The translations under genes and the position numbers were made by a program. A DNA stretch of 64,000 nucleotides from Nocardia nova SH22a (GTDB taxonomy: Bacteria; Actinomycetota; Actinomycetes; Mycobacteriales; Mycobacteriaceae): the NCBI RefSeq assembly GCF_000523235.1, contig NZ_CP006850.1:682001-746000 (forward strand), read 5' to 3'. Below are positions 36,760 to 45,911 of the stretch, piece after piece. Positions within the stretch are counted from its first letter, which is position 1. Every line of letters starts with the position of its first letter. The notes beneath the pieces were generated by a model. That model was not told where the DNA came from and searched no databases. It saw nothing but the letters and a program-made list of their open reading frames with translations.

Positions 36760-38205
36760 ATGCACCTCTCCGAGTTACCCGACTCCCGCAGCCGCCGCGA
36801 TCCCGGCGCACCCTGCGTCGCCGACGATCAGATCGGGTTGAACAACGCCGAGTTCGCCGACGCGGTACGACGGGCCGCTACCGCATTTGCCGCGCACGGG
36901 GTTTCGTCCGGCGATGTGGTCGCGGTGATGCTGCCGAACACCGTGTCGCTGGTGGTGTCCCTGTTCGCCGCATGGCGTCTGGGCGCGGCGGTGACGCCGG
37001 TCAATCCATCGCTGGTCGACGCCGAGATCGGCTACCAGAGCGCCGATGCCGGGGCGAAGGTGCTGGTCACGGATCGGCCGATGAATATCGGGGTCACCGT
37101 GCTGACCTCGGCCGAACTCACCGCGGGGCCGCCCGCCGACATCCCGATCGAGACTCGTGACGATGCGCTGGCCCTGCTGGTCTACACCAGCGGGACGACC
37201 GGACGGCCCAAGGGCGTCATGCTCGACCACGCGAATCTGAATGCCATGTGCGCCATGGTGATCGGCGCCTTCGAACTCACCGCCACCGATCACAGTCTGC
37301 TGGTCCTGCCGTTGTTCCACGTCAACGGCATCGTGGTGAGCACCCTGTCGCCGCTGCTGGCCGGTGGGCGTGCCACGATCGCGGGCCGCTTCGATCCCGG
37401 CACCTTCTTCGACCGGCTCGAGCGCAGTGGGGCCACCTATTTCTCCGCGGTGCCCACCATCTACACGATGCTGGCCGATCTGTCGCCGGAGATCGCTCCC
37501 GACACCTCTGCGGTGCGGTTCGCGGTCTGTGGCGCGGCGCCGGCCAGTGCCGAACTGTTGCGGAAGTTCGAGAACCGTTACGGCATACCGATCGTCGAGG
37601 GCTACGGGCTGTCGGAGGGGACCTGCGCGAGTGTGGTCAATCCGCTGCGCGGTCGTCGCAAGCCGGGGACGGTCGGACTTCCGCTGCCGGGTCAGACGAT
37701 CCGCATCGCCGATCCCGACGGCAATCCGGTCGAGGCGGGCGGCACGGGCGAGGTGCTGATCCAGGGGCCGAATGTCATGCGCGGCTATCTGAATCGGCCG
37801 CAGGAGACCGCGGACACGATCGTCGACGGGTGGCTGCGCACCGGCGATATCGGCCGGTTCGACGAGAACGGCTATCTGGTCCTGGTCGATCGTGCCAAGG
37901 ACATGATCATCCGCGGCGGCGAGAACATCTACCCCAAGGAGATCGAGAGCATCGTCTACCAGCTGCCCGAGGTCGCCGAGGCCGCGGTGGTCGGCCGGGC
38001 CAGCGAGATCTACGGCGAGGAGCCGGTGCTGTTCCTCGCCCTGAATTCCGGGGCCACGCTCACCGCCGACGACGTACTCGCCCACACCCGCCGGAACCTG
38101 TCGAAATACAAGTTGCCCGTGGCGATCACATTCCTCGACAACCTGCCGAAGAACCCCGTCGGCAAGCTCGACAAGCCCTCCCTGCGCCGCACCCTGCCCG
38201 CCTGA
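36760..38205 (+). CDS. Acyl-CoA synthetase (AMP-forming)
   Basis: This 481-aa ANL-family enzyme activates a carboxylic acid to its CoA thioester through an acyl-adenylate. Motifs are LLVYTSGTTGRPKGVMLDH (P-loop, about 140), YGLSEG, GWLRTGDIG and the C-terminal catalytic Lys in NPVGKLDK. It is short at the N-terminus compared with typical 520-aa FadD proteins. It is the first gene of an operon with a DUF3556 protein (27-nt gap) and a phytoene-dehydrogenase-like flavoprotein. The substrate is unknown. Confidence 0.9.
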   Translation: MHLSELPDSRSRRDPGAPCVADDQIGLNNAEFADAVRRAATAFAAHGVSSGDVVAVMLPNTVSLVVSLFAAWRLGAAVTPVNPSLVDAEIGYQSADAGAKVLVTDRPMNIGVTVLTSAELTAGPPADIPIETRDDALALLVYTSGTTGRPKGVMLDHANLNAMCAMVIGAFELTATDHSLLVLPLFHVNGIVVSTLSPLLAGGRATIAGRFDPGTFFDRLERSGATYFSAVPTIYTMLADLSPEIAPDTSAVRFAVCGAAPASAELLRKFENRYGIPIVEGYGLSEGTCASVVNPLRGRRKPGTVGLPLPGQTIRIADPDGNPVEAGGTGEVLIQGPNVMRGYLNRPQETADTIVDGWLRTGDIGRFDENGYLVLVDRAKDMIIRGGENIYPKEIESIVYQLPEVAEAAVVGRASEIYGEEPVLFLALNSGATLTADDVLAHTRRNLSKYKLPVAITFLDNLPKNPVGKLDKPSLRRTLPA

Positions 38206-38232
38206 TCCGCTCACGAAAGAGGAGATATTCCG

Positions 38233-40029
38233 ATGGGATTCACCAAGCCGGACCTTCCGGCAGTCGACCCGGACACATTCCTGCAGAAACCGCTCATGGA
38301 ACGGATGCGCGTACTCGGCGCCGACTGGGCCGAAAACGGTTTCGGCTCACCGAAAATGGTGCACTGCGTATACATCCTCAAACTGGTCGTGCTCTACGCG
38401 ATCGGCGGAATCACGGTGGCCACACTGACTTCCGGGCTGCCCGCGTTCTGGCATGTCGCCGAGTGGTGGAATCAGCCGATCGTCTATCAGAAGGCGGTCG
38501 TCTGGACAGTGCTGCTGGAGGTCGTCGGCCTCGCCGGTTCGTGGGGGCCGCTGGCGGGCAAGGTGAAGCCGATGACCGGGGGAATCCTGTTCTGGGCCAG
38601 GCCCGGAACCATCCGGCTGCGTCCCTGGAAGTGGGTGCCCGGCACCGCGGGGGATCGCCGCACCTGGTTCGACATCACGCTGTATCTGGCCCTGCTCGCG
38701 AGTCTGGTTGTCGCACTGGCCTTACCCGGTGTGCACAGCGATTCGCTGGCGGCGGTGCTGCCGGACAACACCTCCGGGCTCATCGCTCCCGCGGTCGTGG
38801 CCGCGCCGATCGTGCTGCTGATCCTCAACGGACTGCGGGACAAGGTGATCTTCCTCGGCGCCCGCGGTGAGCAGTATCTGCCCGCGCTGATCGCCTTCAC
38901 CGTGTTTCCGTTCGTGAACATGATCATCGCGCTGAAACTGCTGATCGTGGTCGTCTGGGTCGGCGCCGGATTCTCCAAACTCGGCAAGCACTTCTCCAAT
39001 GTGGTGCCGCCGATGGTGTCCAACAGCCCGTCGGTGCCGTTCAAGTCGGTGAAACGCGCGCACTACAAGGATTTCCCGCGCGATATGCGGCCCTCCGGCG
39101 TCGCGCATTTCATGGCCCACGTCAACGGCACCTGTGTCGAGATGCTCGTCCCACTGGTGCTGCTGTTCTCGACCAACAAGTGGCTGACACTGGTCGCGGC
39201 GCTGATCATGGTGATCTTCCACCTGTTCATCGTCTCCACCTTCCCGCTGGCGGTGCCGCTGGAATGGAATGTGCTGTTCGCCTACGCCACAGTCTTCCTG
39301 TTCCTCGGATTCCCGGCCTGGAACGGATACGCGGTGTGGGACATGTCCCCGGTGTGGCTGGTGGTGCCGGTGGCCGCGGCGCTGCTGTTCTTCCCCGTGC
39401 TCGGTAATCTGCGGCCGGACAAGGTGTCGTTCCTGCCCTCGATGCGGCAGTACGCGGGCAACTGGGCCTCGGCGGTCTGGACGTTCGCGCCCGGCACCGA
39501 GGAGAAACTGAATCGGGTGACCCGCTCGGCCGGAAACCAGATCGACCAGTTCATCGAATTCGGTTACGAACCGCAGTGGGCCGAGATCACCCTGCAGAAG
39601 ACGATCGCGTGGCGCACTCTGCACAGCCAGGGGCGCGGGTTGTTCTCGCTGCTGATTGCCCGGCTGCCCGATATCGATTCGCGTACAGTTCGCGAGGGGG
39701 AATTCCTCTGCAACTCGATCGTGGGTTTCAATTTCGGTGACGGCCACTTCCATGGTGAGGAGATGATCCGCGCGGTGCAGGACGAGGCTCGTTTCGAACC
39801 CGGCGAATGTGTGGTCGCCTGGGTGGAGTCGGAGGCGGTCGGCAGCGGGGTGCAGCACTACAAGCTGATCGACGCGGCGCTGGGCGTGATCGAACGCGGC
39901 ACCTGGCGGGTCGCCGACGCCGTCGCCGAGCAGCCGTGGCTGCCGCACGGTCCGATCCCGTTGCGTCCCACCTGGACCCGCTCGGTGTCTACCGAGCCCA
40001 CGCAGGACGATTTCGGAGTGGTGGCGTGA
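38233..40029 (+). CDS. DUF3556 polytopic membrane protein
   Basis: This 598-aa membrane protein of the actinobacterial DUF3556 family has about 9-10 hydrophobic helices in residues 45-395 and a soluble C-terminal domain (about 420-580, with NFGDGHFHGEEMIRAVQDEARF). His-rich motifs (KRAHYKDFPRD, HFMAHVNG) lie between helices and could be catalytic. The layout recalls HTTM/VKORC-type membrane enzymes, but no activity is established. It is sandwiched between a CoA ligase and a flavoprotein whose start overlaps its stop, so the three probably act on one lipid. Confidence 0.75.
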   Translation: MGFTKPDLPAVDPDTFLQKPLMERMRVLGADWAENGFGSPKMVHCVYILKLVVLYAIGGITVATLTSGLPAFWHVAEWWNQPIVYQKAVVWTVLLEVVGLAGSWGPLAGKVKPMTGGILFWARPGTIRLRPWKWVPGTAGDRRTWFDITLYLALLASLVVALALPGVHSDSLAAVLPDNTSGLIAPAVVAAPIVLLILNGLRDKVIFLGARGEQYLPALIAFTVFPFVNMIIALKLLIVVVWVGAGFSKLGKHFSNVVPPMVSNSPSVPFKSVKRAHYKDFPRDMRPSGVAHFMAHVNGTCVEMLVPLVLLFSTNKWLTLVAALIMVIFHLFIVSTFPLAVPLEWNVLFAYATVFLFLGFPAWNGYAVWDMSPVWLVVPVAAALLFFPVLGNLRPDKVSFLPSMRQYAGNWASAVWTFAPGTEEKLNRVTRSAGNQIDQFIEFGYEPQWAEITLQKTIAWRTLHSQGRGLFSLLIARLPDIDSRTVREGEFLCNSIVGFNFGDGHFHGEEMIRAVQDEARFEPGECVVAWVESEAVGSGVQHYKLIDAALGVIERGTWRVADAVAEQPWLPHGPIPLRPTWTRSVSTEPTQDDFGVVA

Positions 40030-41444
40030 CGACCGCGCTGGTGGTGGGCGGCGGGCCCAACGGGCTCGCCGCCGCCGTCGCCCTCGCCTCCGAGGGGGTC
40101 GAGGTCACCGTGCTCGAGGCGGCCGATCGGGTCGGCGGGGGTGCGCGCAGTAGCGAGGCCGTCGTGCCCGGCCTGTTGCACGACCACTGTTCGGCCATTC
40201 ATCCGATGGCCGTCGGCTCGCCGTTCCTGGCCGGTCTCGGGCTGGAGCGGTACGGACTCACCTGGCGGTTGCCCGAGATCGACTGTGTGCATCCACTCGA
40301 CGACGGCAGCGCCGGTGTGCTGTACCGCTCGGTCGAGCGGACCGCCGCCGGGCTGGGACGCGACGGGTCGCGCTGGCGACTGGCCTTCGACCGCCCGGTG
40401 CGGCGCTACGACGCACTGAGCGAGGACATCATGCGTCCGCTGCTGCGTGTACCGCACCACCCGCTCACCCTGGCCCGGTTCGGCGCGCCCACCGTGCTGC
40501 CCGGATCCGCGTTCGCGCGGCTGCTCCGGACCGAACAGGCGCGCGCCTTGTTCGGAGGTGTTGCGGCGCATGCGTTCCGGCCGCTCGACCGGCCACTCAC
40601 CTCCGCCGTCGGACTGGGCATTCTCACCGCCGGGCATCGGCACGGCTGGGCGGTGGCCGAGGGCGGCTCACAGTCCATCACGAATGCGCTGGTGGCTCTG
40701 CTCACGGATCTCGGCGGCAAGGTCGAGACCGGGGTGCGGGTCGAGACGGCGGCGCAACTGCCTCCGGCCGACATCACCATGTTCGACCTGGCCCCGGACG
40801 CGGTCACCCGGATCCTCGGTGATCGGCTGCCGCGTCGAATCCGGCACGCGTTCAACCGTTTCCGGCGTGGTCCGGGTGCTTTCAAGGTCGATTTCGCGGT
40901 GGAAGGCGGTGTGCCGTGGACCAACCCGGATGCCCGCCGCGCCGGAACCGTCCACCTGGCCGGGACCTACCGGGAACTGGCGGCGACCGAACGCGAAATC
41001 CACGCGGGCCGCATGCCCGAACGCCCCTTCGTCCTGGTCGGCCAGCAATACCTGGCCGACCCGAAACGCTCGGCAGGCGATGTGCACCCGCTGTGGAGCT
41101 ACGCGCACGTCCCCAACGGCTACCCCGGCGACGCGACCGAGGCGATCATCGCCCAGATCGAACGCTTCGCCCCCGGCTTCCGGGAACGGATCGTGGGACA
41201 GTCGATCCGCAGAACCACCGAGATGGCGGCCTACAACCCGAACTACGTCGGCGGCGACATCATGACCGGCGCCAAGGACATCCGCCAACTGATCTTCGGC
41301 CCCCGAACAACCTTGTCCCCCTACACCCTCGGCCTCCCCGGCCACTACATCTGTTCAGCAGCAACCCCACCCGGCCCGGGCGCACACGGCATGTGCGGAG
41401 CCAACGCCGCCCACCTCGCCCTGGCGGAGCTGGCGAGGCGGTAA
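40026..41444 (+). CDS. FAD-dependent oxidoreductase (phytoene-desaturase-like)
   Basis: This 472-aa flavoprotein has an N-terminal dinucleotide motif (VVGGGPNGLAAAVALASEG, 6-24; then ADRVGGGARS) and a C-terminal GAHGMCGANAA segment of the NAD(P)/FAD oxidoreductase/carotenoid desaturase family. It is likely a desaturase or isomerase of a hydrophobic, polyunsaturated or prenyl substrate. GTG 40026 overlaps the DUF3556 stop (GTGA), showing translational coupling. Confidence 0.88.
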   Translation: MTTALVVGGGPNGLAAAVALASEGVEVTVLEAADRVGGGARSSEAVVPGLLHDHCSAIHPMAVGSPFLAGLGLERYGLTWRLPEIDCVHPLDDGSAGVLYRSVERTAAGLGRDGSRWRLAFDRPVRRYDALSEDIMRPLLRVPHHPLTLARFGAPTVLPGSAFARLLRTEQARALFGGVAAHAFRPLDRPLTSAVGLGILTAGHRHGWAVAEGGSQSITNALVALLTDLGGKVETGVRVETAAQLPPADITMFDLAPDAVTRILGDRLPRRIRHAFNRFRRGPGAFKVDFAVEGGVPWTNPDARRAGTVHLAGTYRELAATEREIHAGRMPERPFVLVGQQYLADPKRSAGDVHPLWSYAHVPNGYPGDATEAIIAQIERFAPGFRERIVGQSIRRTTEMAAYNPNYVGGDIMTGAKDIRQLIFGPRTTLSPYTLGLPGHYICSAATPPGPGAHGMCGANAAHLALAELARR

Positions 41445-41538
41445 TCATGTTCGAGGTGGGCCAACAGGCCGGGTCGGCGGACACCGGCGACCACCAAGGC
41501 TCGCAGCCGTATCTCGGTTGATTCGGTGCGGGTGGCTG

Positions 41539-42432
41539 TTACTTCAGGACGTTCACCGCGCGCGCGATGACCAGTGCCGCGGTGATCAGGGACAGGGCCG
41601 ATTCGGCCATCATCAGGGTCTTGGCCCAGCGGGACATGGGCATGACGTCGGTGGGGCTGAAGGCGGTGGCGTTGGTGAAGGAGAGGTAGAGGTAGTCGAG
41701 GAATTCCGGCTCCCAGTCCCTCGGGGACAGGTCGGGGCTCTGCATCTGGACGAAGAGGAAGTCGGGGAGGGGCTTTCGGGCGTGGGCGCGGGCCGCGGGG
41801 CCGCCACGGTCGAATTCCCAGTACCAGAGGGCGAATACGGTGACGTTGGTGAGCCAGATCGCCGCGCCCGAGCCCAGGAGAACGGGTGGGTCGTTGCTGA
41901 CGGTGCCGTTGAGCAGGCCCGCGACCAGGCGGAAGACCGACCATGCCGTCGCGATGCCCAGTAGCGCCGACAATCCGAGACTGCACCAGCGCAGCCAGAT
42001 CTCCTCCCGGTTCAGGCGTACCGGACTGCTCACCACCAGGACGACCAGCAGCACCCCTTCCAATACCGGTAGCAACCACAGCGGCCGCAGCTGGAAATGT
42101 TCGGGCAACACCAGTTGCAGGACGATGATGCCCACCATCGCAGCCGTTGCCGCCCAGCGTGATTCGCCCGCAGTGCGGCGCGCCCATGCCGGGACCTCGT
42201 TGTCGGATTCATGCGTGGAGTCGTCCCCGCGAGAGTTCTCGCCGGGTTCGTCGCGGGAGCTGTGGTCACCGCCGCCGTTGTGGCGGGTGCTGTCGTCGCG
42301 GGAGCTGTCTTTCTCGGGGCCGCTCACCCGAGCAGTATTGCCCGCCGCCGCCGGGTTCGCGCGCAGGAACGCGGAAGACTCCGATCGGGTACCGAGCGAG
42401 CCGTTGCGAAACGGCCTGCGTGCCGGGGCCAC
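41539..42432 (-). CDS. Predicted membrane protein (DUF1345-like, ion-channel-like pore segment)
   Basis: This 297-aa protein has a highly charged 85-residue N-terminus and then about five hydrophobic helices. The last region (LDYLYLSFTNATAFSPTDVMPMSRWAKTLMM) resembles the pore-loop-like end of DUF1345 and two-TM potassium-channel-like proteins. The function is unknown. The true start may be later in the frame, since the first 80 residues are low-complexity. It is divergent from the small secreted protein at 42489. Confidence 0.6.
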   Translation of the reverse strand: MAPARRPFRNGSLGTRSESSAFLRANPAAAGNTARVSGPEKDSSRDDSTRHNGGGDHSSRDEPGENSRGDDSTHESDNEVPAWARRTAGESRWAATAAMVGIIVLQLVLPEHFQLRPLWLLPVLEGVLLVVLVVSSPVRLNREEIWLRWCSLGLSALLGIATAWSVFRLVAGLLNGTVSNDPPVLLGSGAAIWLTNVTVFALWYWEFDRGGPAARAHARKPLPDFLFVQMQSPDLSPRDWEPEFLDYLYLSFTNATAFSPTDVMPMSRWAKTLMMAESALSLITAALVIARAVNVLK

Positions 42433-42488
42433 ATCGTATGGTGGGGAGATTCATACGGGTCCGTCGGCGTCACGGGAGGTATGTGGAC

Positions 42489-42896
42489 ATGACATCGGTT
42501 CGCGGGATTGTGCTGGGTGGTGCGATCGGAGTGCTGCTCGGCTTGTCGGCGGGAGTGGCGGGGGCGGATACGGTTCCGTTCCAGCTCAATCCGTCGCCCT
42601 ACGGGAATCCCAACGGCAGTATCGATTCGCTGCCTGCCCACTGTGTCGCCGTCACCGGCGCGCGGCCCGGAGAAATCACGATCACCGGGGCGGATCCGAG
42701 GGGCTGGGGATGTTATTCGGCCCCGGTGCGGTGGCTGAACCTGTCCACCGGTGCGACGGGTGAGGCGCATCTGTCCAACGGGCTGAACGGCATTCCGCCC
42801 GCTGCCACCCTCGCCACGGGCAGTGGGCAGGTCGCCGTCATCGTCCTCACCGGAGGTGTGTACACACCCGGCGTGGTCACCGCCTGGGTTCCGTAG
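42489..42896 (+). CDS. Small secreted protein of unknown function
   Basis: This 135-aa protein has a clear signal peptide (RGIVLGGAIGVLLGLSAGVAGA, cleavage near residue 26). The mature 109-aa domain holds two Cys (HCVAV, GCYSA) that probably form a disulfide. The beta-rich sequence (ITITGADPRGWGCY) suggests a small extracytoplasmic sandwich domain. I do not recognise a family with a known role. ATG 42489 follows GGGAGG. Confidence 0.7.
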   Translation: MTSVRGIVLGGAIGVLLGLSAGVAGADTVPFQLNPSPYGNPNGSIDSLPAHCVAVTGARPGEITITGADPRGWGCYSAPVRWLNLSTGATGEAHLSNGLNGIPPAATLATGSGQVAVIVLTGGVYTPGVVTAWVP

Positions 42897-42897
42897 C

Positions 42898-43210
42898 CGG
42901 CGCACGCCGCACGCCGCCGTAGATACCGCGGCGGACGACGAAGCGTTGGAGCGACGCGACGGTCCAACGGGGGCGTTCGGCCACCTGCGCCGCGCAGCTC
43001 ATCGCGGCGGCGCCACCGCCGATGACCGCCACCGTCCCGGCATCCGCGATACGCCGATGTGCCGCAGCGAGATCCGCGTCCACGTCGGCGTCGTTCTGCA
43101 GGGTGGGATGTCGCCAGAAGCCGTTGGTCACGCCGGTAGTCGCGCATCCACTCCTGTGGCCGGGCCAGCCGCATCCCGAGTTCCTGACCGCTGACCAAGC
43201 CGGGTTTCGC
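42898..43210 (-). pseudogene. Remnant of an FAD/NAD(P)-dependent oxidoreductase
   Basis: On the minus strand a frame reads GFWRHPTLQN...DLAAAHRRIADAGTVAVIGGGAAAMSCAAQVAERP, which matches the middle of Ndh/AIF-like flavoproteins (second dinucleotide-binding motif GGGAAA). It breaks into unrelated sequence after about 60 residues, so both ends of the gene are missing. It is best read as a decayed fragment; a short functional protein is unlikely. Confidence 0.5.
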
Positions 43211-43223
43211 GGTGATGCCGACG

Positions 43224-44102
43224 TCATGCCATGCGCTTGCGGGGCGGCAGCGGGACGAAGACGGAAATCCGCTGGATCACATCGCGGTACTCGGGGCGTC
43301 GCTGCAAACTGCGCTGTTCCATCATGGGGATGCTGACGCCGACGAACATGGCGACCATGGTGACCACACCGATCAGCACCCACCAGTCACCGGGCGCCGC
43401 GGCCAATCCGAACAGTCCGAACGCGAACCAGACTCCGCATTCGCCGAAATAGTTCGGATGCCGCGACCAGGCCCACACGCCCCGGTCCATGACCTGTCCG
43501 GGCGATTTCGTGGCCGCGAATCGCTGCATCTGCAGATCCGCGGTGGCTTCCAAGGCAACCGCGCCCATACCGATCACGAAGGCGACCACATCGAGCGCAC
43601 CGAATGCCTCACCGGCCCTGGTCGCCACCACATACACCGGCACCAGCCCGAGGAAGACCTGCAGCGTCGGGAAGACGTGGATACCGAACAGATCGGCGAC
43701 CATCGCGAACCGGCCCGCCCGCTCGCGCACCATCGGATATCGCCAATCCTCGTGGTGCATACCGGGAAATGTGCGGACCCAATTGGCCGTGAGCCGCACA
43801 GCCCACACCAGCATGACCGCGATCATCAGCCACCAGCGCGCGGAGTCGGCGACTTCCCCCGCGTCGATCCACCAGTAGAACGCGAGCAGTGGGGGAATCA
43901 CGCTCCAGAACGGATCGTAGAAACTGGAGTTCCGGTAGATCCGGCTCGCCACGAAGATCACGACGGTGGCGATGAGATCCGCGATCAGCCCGTCGAGCCA
44001 CGCCTGCCCGGTGCCGGGACCCCAGATCAGCCAGACGAGACCGGCGGCGACGGCGACCACGTAGGCGACCGTGACTCGAACCAGGGAGGCCGCTCTGCTC
44101 AT
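43224..44102 (-). CDS. DUF1295 membrane protein (steroid-reductase/ICMT-like)
   Basis: This 292-aa protein has about seven hydrophobic helices and the C-terminal signature SRHPNYFGECGVWFAFGLF, near residues 215-235. The signature is characteristic of DUF1295 and related isoprenylcysteine-methyltransferase/steroid 5-alpha-reductase families, where it binds NADPH or SAM. The middle pattern DPFWSVIPPLLAFYWW is also typical. It is a probable lipid-modifying reductase of unknown substrate. The 326 nt upstream (44103-44428) hold no gene I can support. Confidence 0.8.
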   Translation of the reverse strand: MSRAASLVRVTVAYVVAVAAGLVWLIWGPGTGQAWLDGLIADLIATVVIFVASRIYRNSSFYDPFWSVIPPLLAFYWWIDAGEVADSARWWLMIAVMLVWAVRLTANWVRTFPGMHHEDWRYPMVRERAGRFAMVADLFGIHVFPTLQVFLGLVPVYVVATRAGEAFGALDVVAFVIGMGAVALEATADLQMQRFAATKSPGQVMDRGVWAWSRHPNYFGECGVWFAFGLFGLAAAPGDWWVLIGVVTMVAMFVGVSIPMMEQRSLQRRPEYRDVIQRISVFVPLPPRKRMA

Positions 44103-44428
44103 GAGCGCACTCTATGCACTGTGCAGCCGAGCGGAGCCGGATTCGGACAACAGGGAACGGGCGACTCGTACTCACTGCGATGCATCGGATCCGATCCGCC
44201 ACCGGGTGTGCTGGTCGGTGGGCGGCTCATCGGCCCGTCCACCCGAAGCGCGGAGGTGTACGCCTCGGCCGACGAATTGTGCAGTCCCCGGCGATCCTCC
44301 ACGGTTCCCGCAGGGCTTCGCAGGGAAGTTCGGCGCCTGCGCGTCGGGTCGTGCGGGCGGCAGCACCGGTGAGCGTCTGCGGTTACTCGTCCGCCCGGAC
44401 CGGGCGCATCGGTCGTATCCCGCCGAGG

Positions 44429-45172
44429 TCAGCGGGATACGAACCGATCGAGGCGACGCGCGGTTTCCTCGGTGCGGATGAGGTCGCCGATTTCCTTGCG
44501 CTCCAACGCGTATCCGTCGCCCGTGTGGGCGGAGGCGATACACCGCTTCGCGGCGTTGTAGGCGTCCGCCGGGTGAGCGGCGAGCCGTTCGGCGAGTGTC
44601 ATCGCGGCGGATTCGGTCTCGCCGCCCGCCCAGTGCACCAGGCCGAGGCGTTCGGCGGTCGTCCCGTCCACCAGCTCCGCGCCGAGAATCAGCCGGTAGG
44701 CGATCCCCGGGCCGACCAGACGGGTGAGGCGCTGGGTGCCGCCCGCGCCCGGTAGCAGGCCGATGCCCACCTCGGGCAGGCCGATCTTGGCGGTGCTGCG
44801 GGCGATACGGAAATCGCAGGCCAGTGCGAGTTCGAAACCGCCGCCGGTCGCCGCGCCGTCGATTGCGGCGATGGTGGGTTTCGGCGATGCCTCGACCGCC
44901 GCGAATGCCTCTTGCAGCAGTAGGCAGAACGCCTCCAGACGCTCCCCGCGGTCGGGCAGGTCCCGCCAGGAATCCATCATCGCGATGTCGGCGCCGGCGC
45001 AGAACACCTTCGCGGCGCTGCGGATCACGATCGCGCCGACATCCGGGTTGCCGCCCAATTCGGCTATGGCTGCGGCGAATTCACCGGCCTGCCGCTCGTC
45101 GAAGGCGTTGACCGGAGCGCGGTCCAGGGTGCAGATGCCGACGCTACCGGCATGAGAGATGGTGACTGGCAC
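44429..45172 (-). CDS. Enoyl-CoA hydratase/isomerase family protein
   Basis: This 247-aa crotonase-fold protein has the oxyanion-hole segments [12 protein letters not shown] (about 70) and [17 protein letters not shown] (about 105). A catalytic Glu is probable in [18 protein letters not shown] (about 130), the pattern of true hydratases. It acts on trans-2-enoyl-CoA. It starts 6 nt after the TetR gene stop, so they form one transcription unit. Confidence 0.88.
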   Translation of the reverse strand: MPVTISHAGSVGICTLDRAPVNAFDERQAGEFAAAIAELGGNPDVGAIVIRSAAKVFCAGADIAMMDSWRDLPDRGERLEAFCLLLQEAFAAVEASPKPTIAAIDGAATGGGFELALACDFRIARSTAKIGLPEVGIGLLPGAGGTQRLTRLVGPGIAYRLILGAELVDGTTAERLGLVHWAGGETESAAMTLAERLAAHPADAYNAAKRCIASAHTGDGYALERKEIGDLIRTEETARRLDRFVSR

Positions 45173-45178
45173 TGTGTT

Positions 45179-45841
45179 TCACTCCATGAGGTGTCGATAT
45201 GTCCGCGCGGCATCGGGAGTGAGCAGGGTCGGCAGCACGAACCGCAGCTGCGCCTCGAGATAGGACTCCACGGTGTAGCGCGACGCGAAATGCCAATGTT
45301 TGAGGGCCCAGGTGTGGGCCAGCATCATCAGATTGAACACGACCAGATCCGGATCCAGATCGTTCATGAGCCCGGCCGCGATGCCGTTCTCGACGGCGGT
45401 GCGCAGCGGTGCGGAGGTCTCGACCTCCAACTCCTTGATCCGCTCCCGGCCTTCCGGATCGAGCGTCCGGCTCTCGCGGTAGGTGAGAACGACGGCGTCG
45501 AGGTTCTCGTCCACGATCTCCACATACCGCCGGAAGCCCGCCGCGAGCCGTTCCACCGGATCCTCGCCGACGGCGTCCATGGCCGGATCGAGCTCGTCGC
45601 GGAAGGCGTCGAGGATGTCGACGATGGCGGCCAGCAGCAGATCTTCCTTACCGCCGAAGTACTTGTAGATCAGCCCGACACTGACATCGGCCTGTTCGGC
45701 GAGTGCCTGCATGGACATCTGATGAAAGCCGGTGGTCTGCATGACGGCGACGGCGGCGTTGAGGAGCTGGCGGCGGCGCGAACTGGTTCGCACCGCGCGC
45801 ACCGCCTCCTCGAGTTCCATCGGTGCGGTTCTCTTCGCCAT
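45179..45841 (-). CDS. TetR-family regulator of the acyl-CoA catabolic operon
   Basis: This 220-aa protein has a TetR HTH (QLLNAAVAVMQTTGFHQMSMQALAEQADVSVGLIYKYFGGKEDLL, about 22-70) and a helical ligand domain. ATG 45841 follows AAGGG. The palindrome at 45871-45884 just upstream resembles the one before the first gene of the operon (51497-51514), so it probably represses itself and the five genes to its right. Acyl-CoA esters are the usual ligands of such FadR/KstR-like proteins. Confidence 0.87.
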   Translation of the reverse strand: MAKRTAPMELEEAVRAVRTSSRRRQLLNAAVAVMQTTGFHQMSMQALAEQADVSVGLIYKYFGGKEDLLLAAIVDILDAFRDELDPAMDAVGEDPVERLAAGFRRYVEIVDENLDAVVLTYRESRTLDPEGRERIKELEVETSAPLRTAVENGIAAGLMNDLDPDLVVFNLMMLAHTWALKHWHFASRYTVESYLEAQLRFVLPTLLTPDAARTYRHLME

Positions 45842-45870
45842 CGGGCATACCCTTCCGTACAGCAGTCGAA

Positions 45871-45884
45871 TGAACGACGGTTCA
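45871..45884. promoter_or_regulatory. Candidate operator TGAACGACGGTTCA (regulon site 1)
   Basis: TGAAC-N4-GTTCA is an inverted repeat 30 nt upstream of the TetR start. With its left flank it reads GAATGAACG-N4-TTCA, the same core as the site upstream of the hydratase gene at 51453. Confidence 0.6.
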
Positions 45885-45911
45885 CTCAACTGTAGAGTGG
45901 CTCACCGGCGA

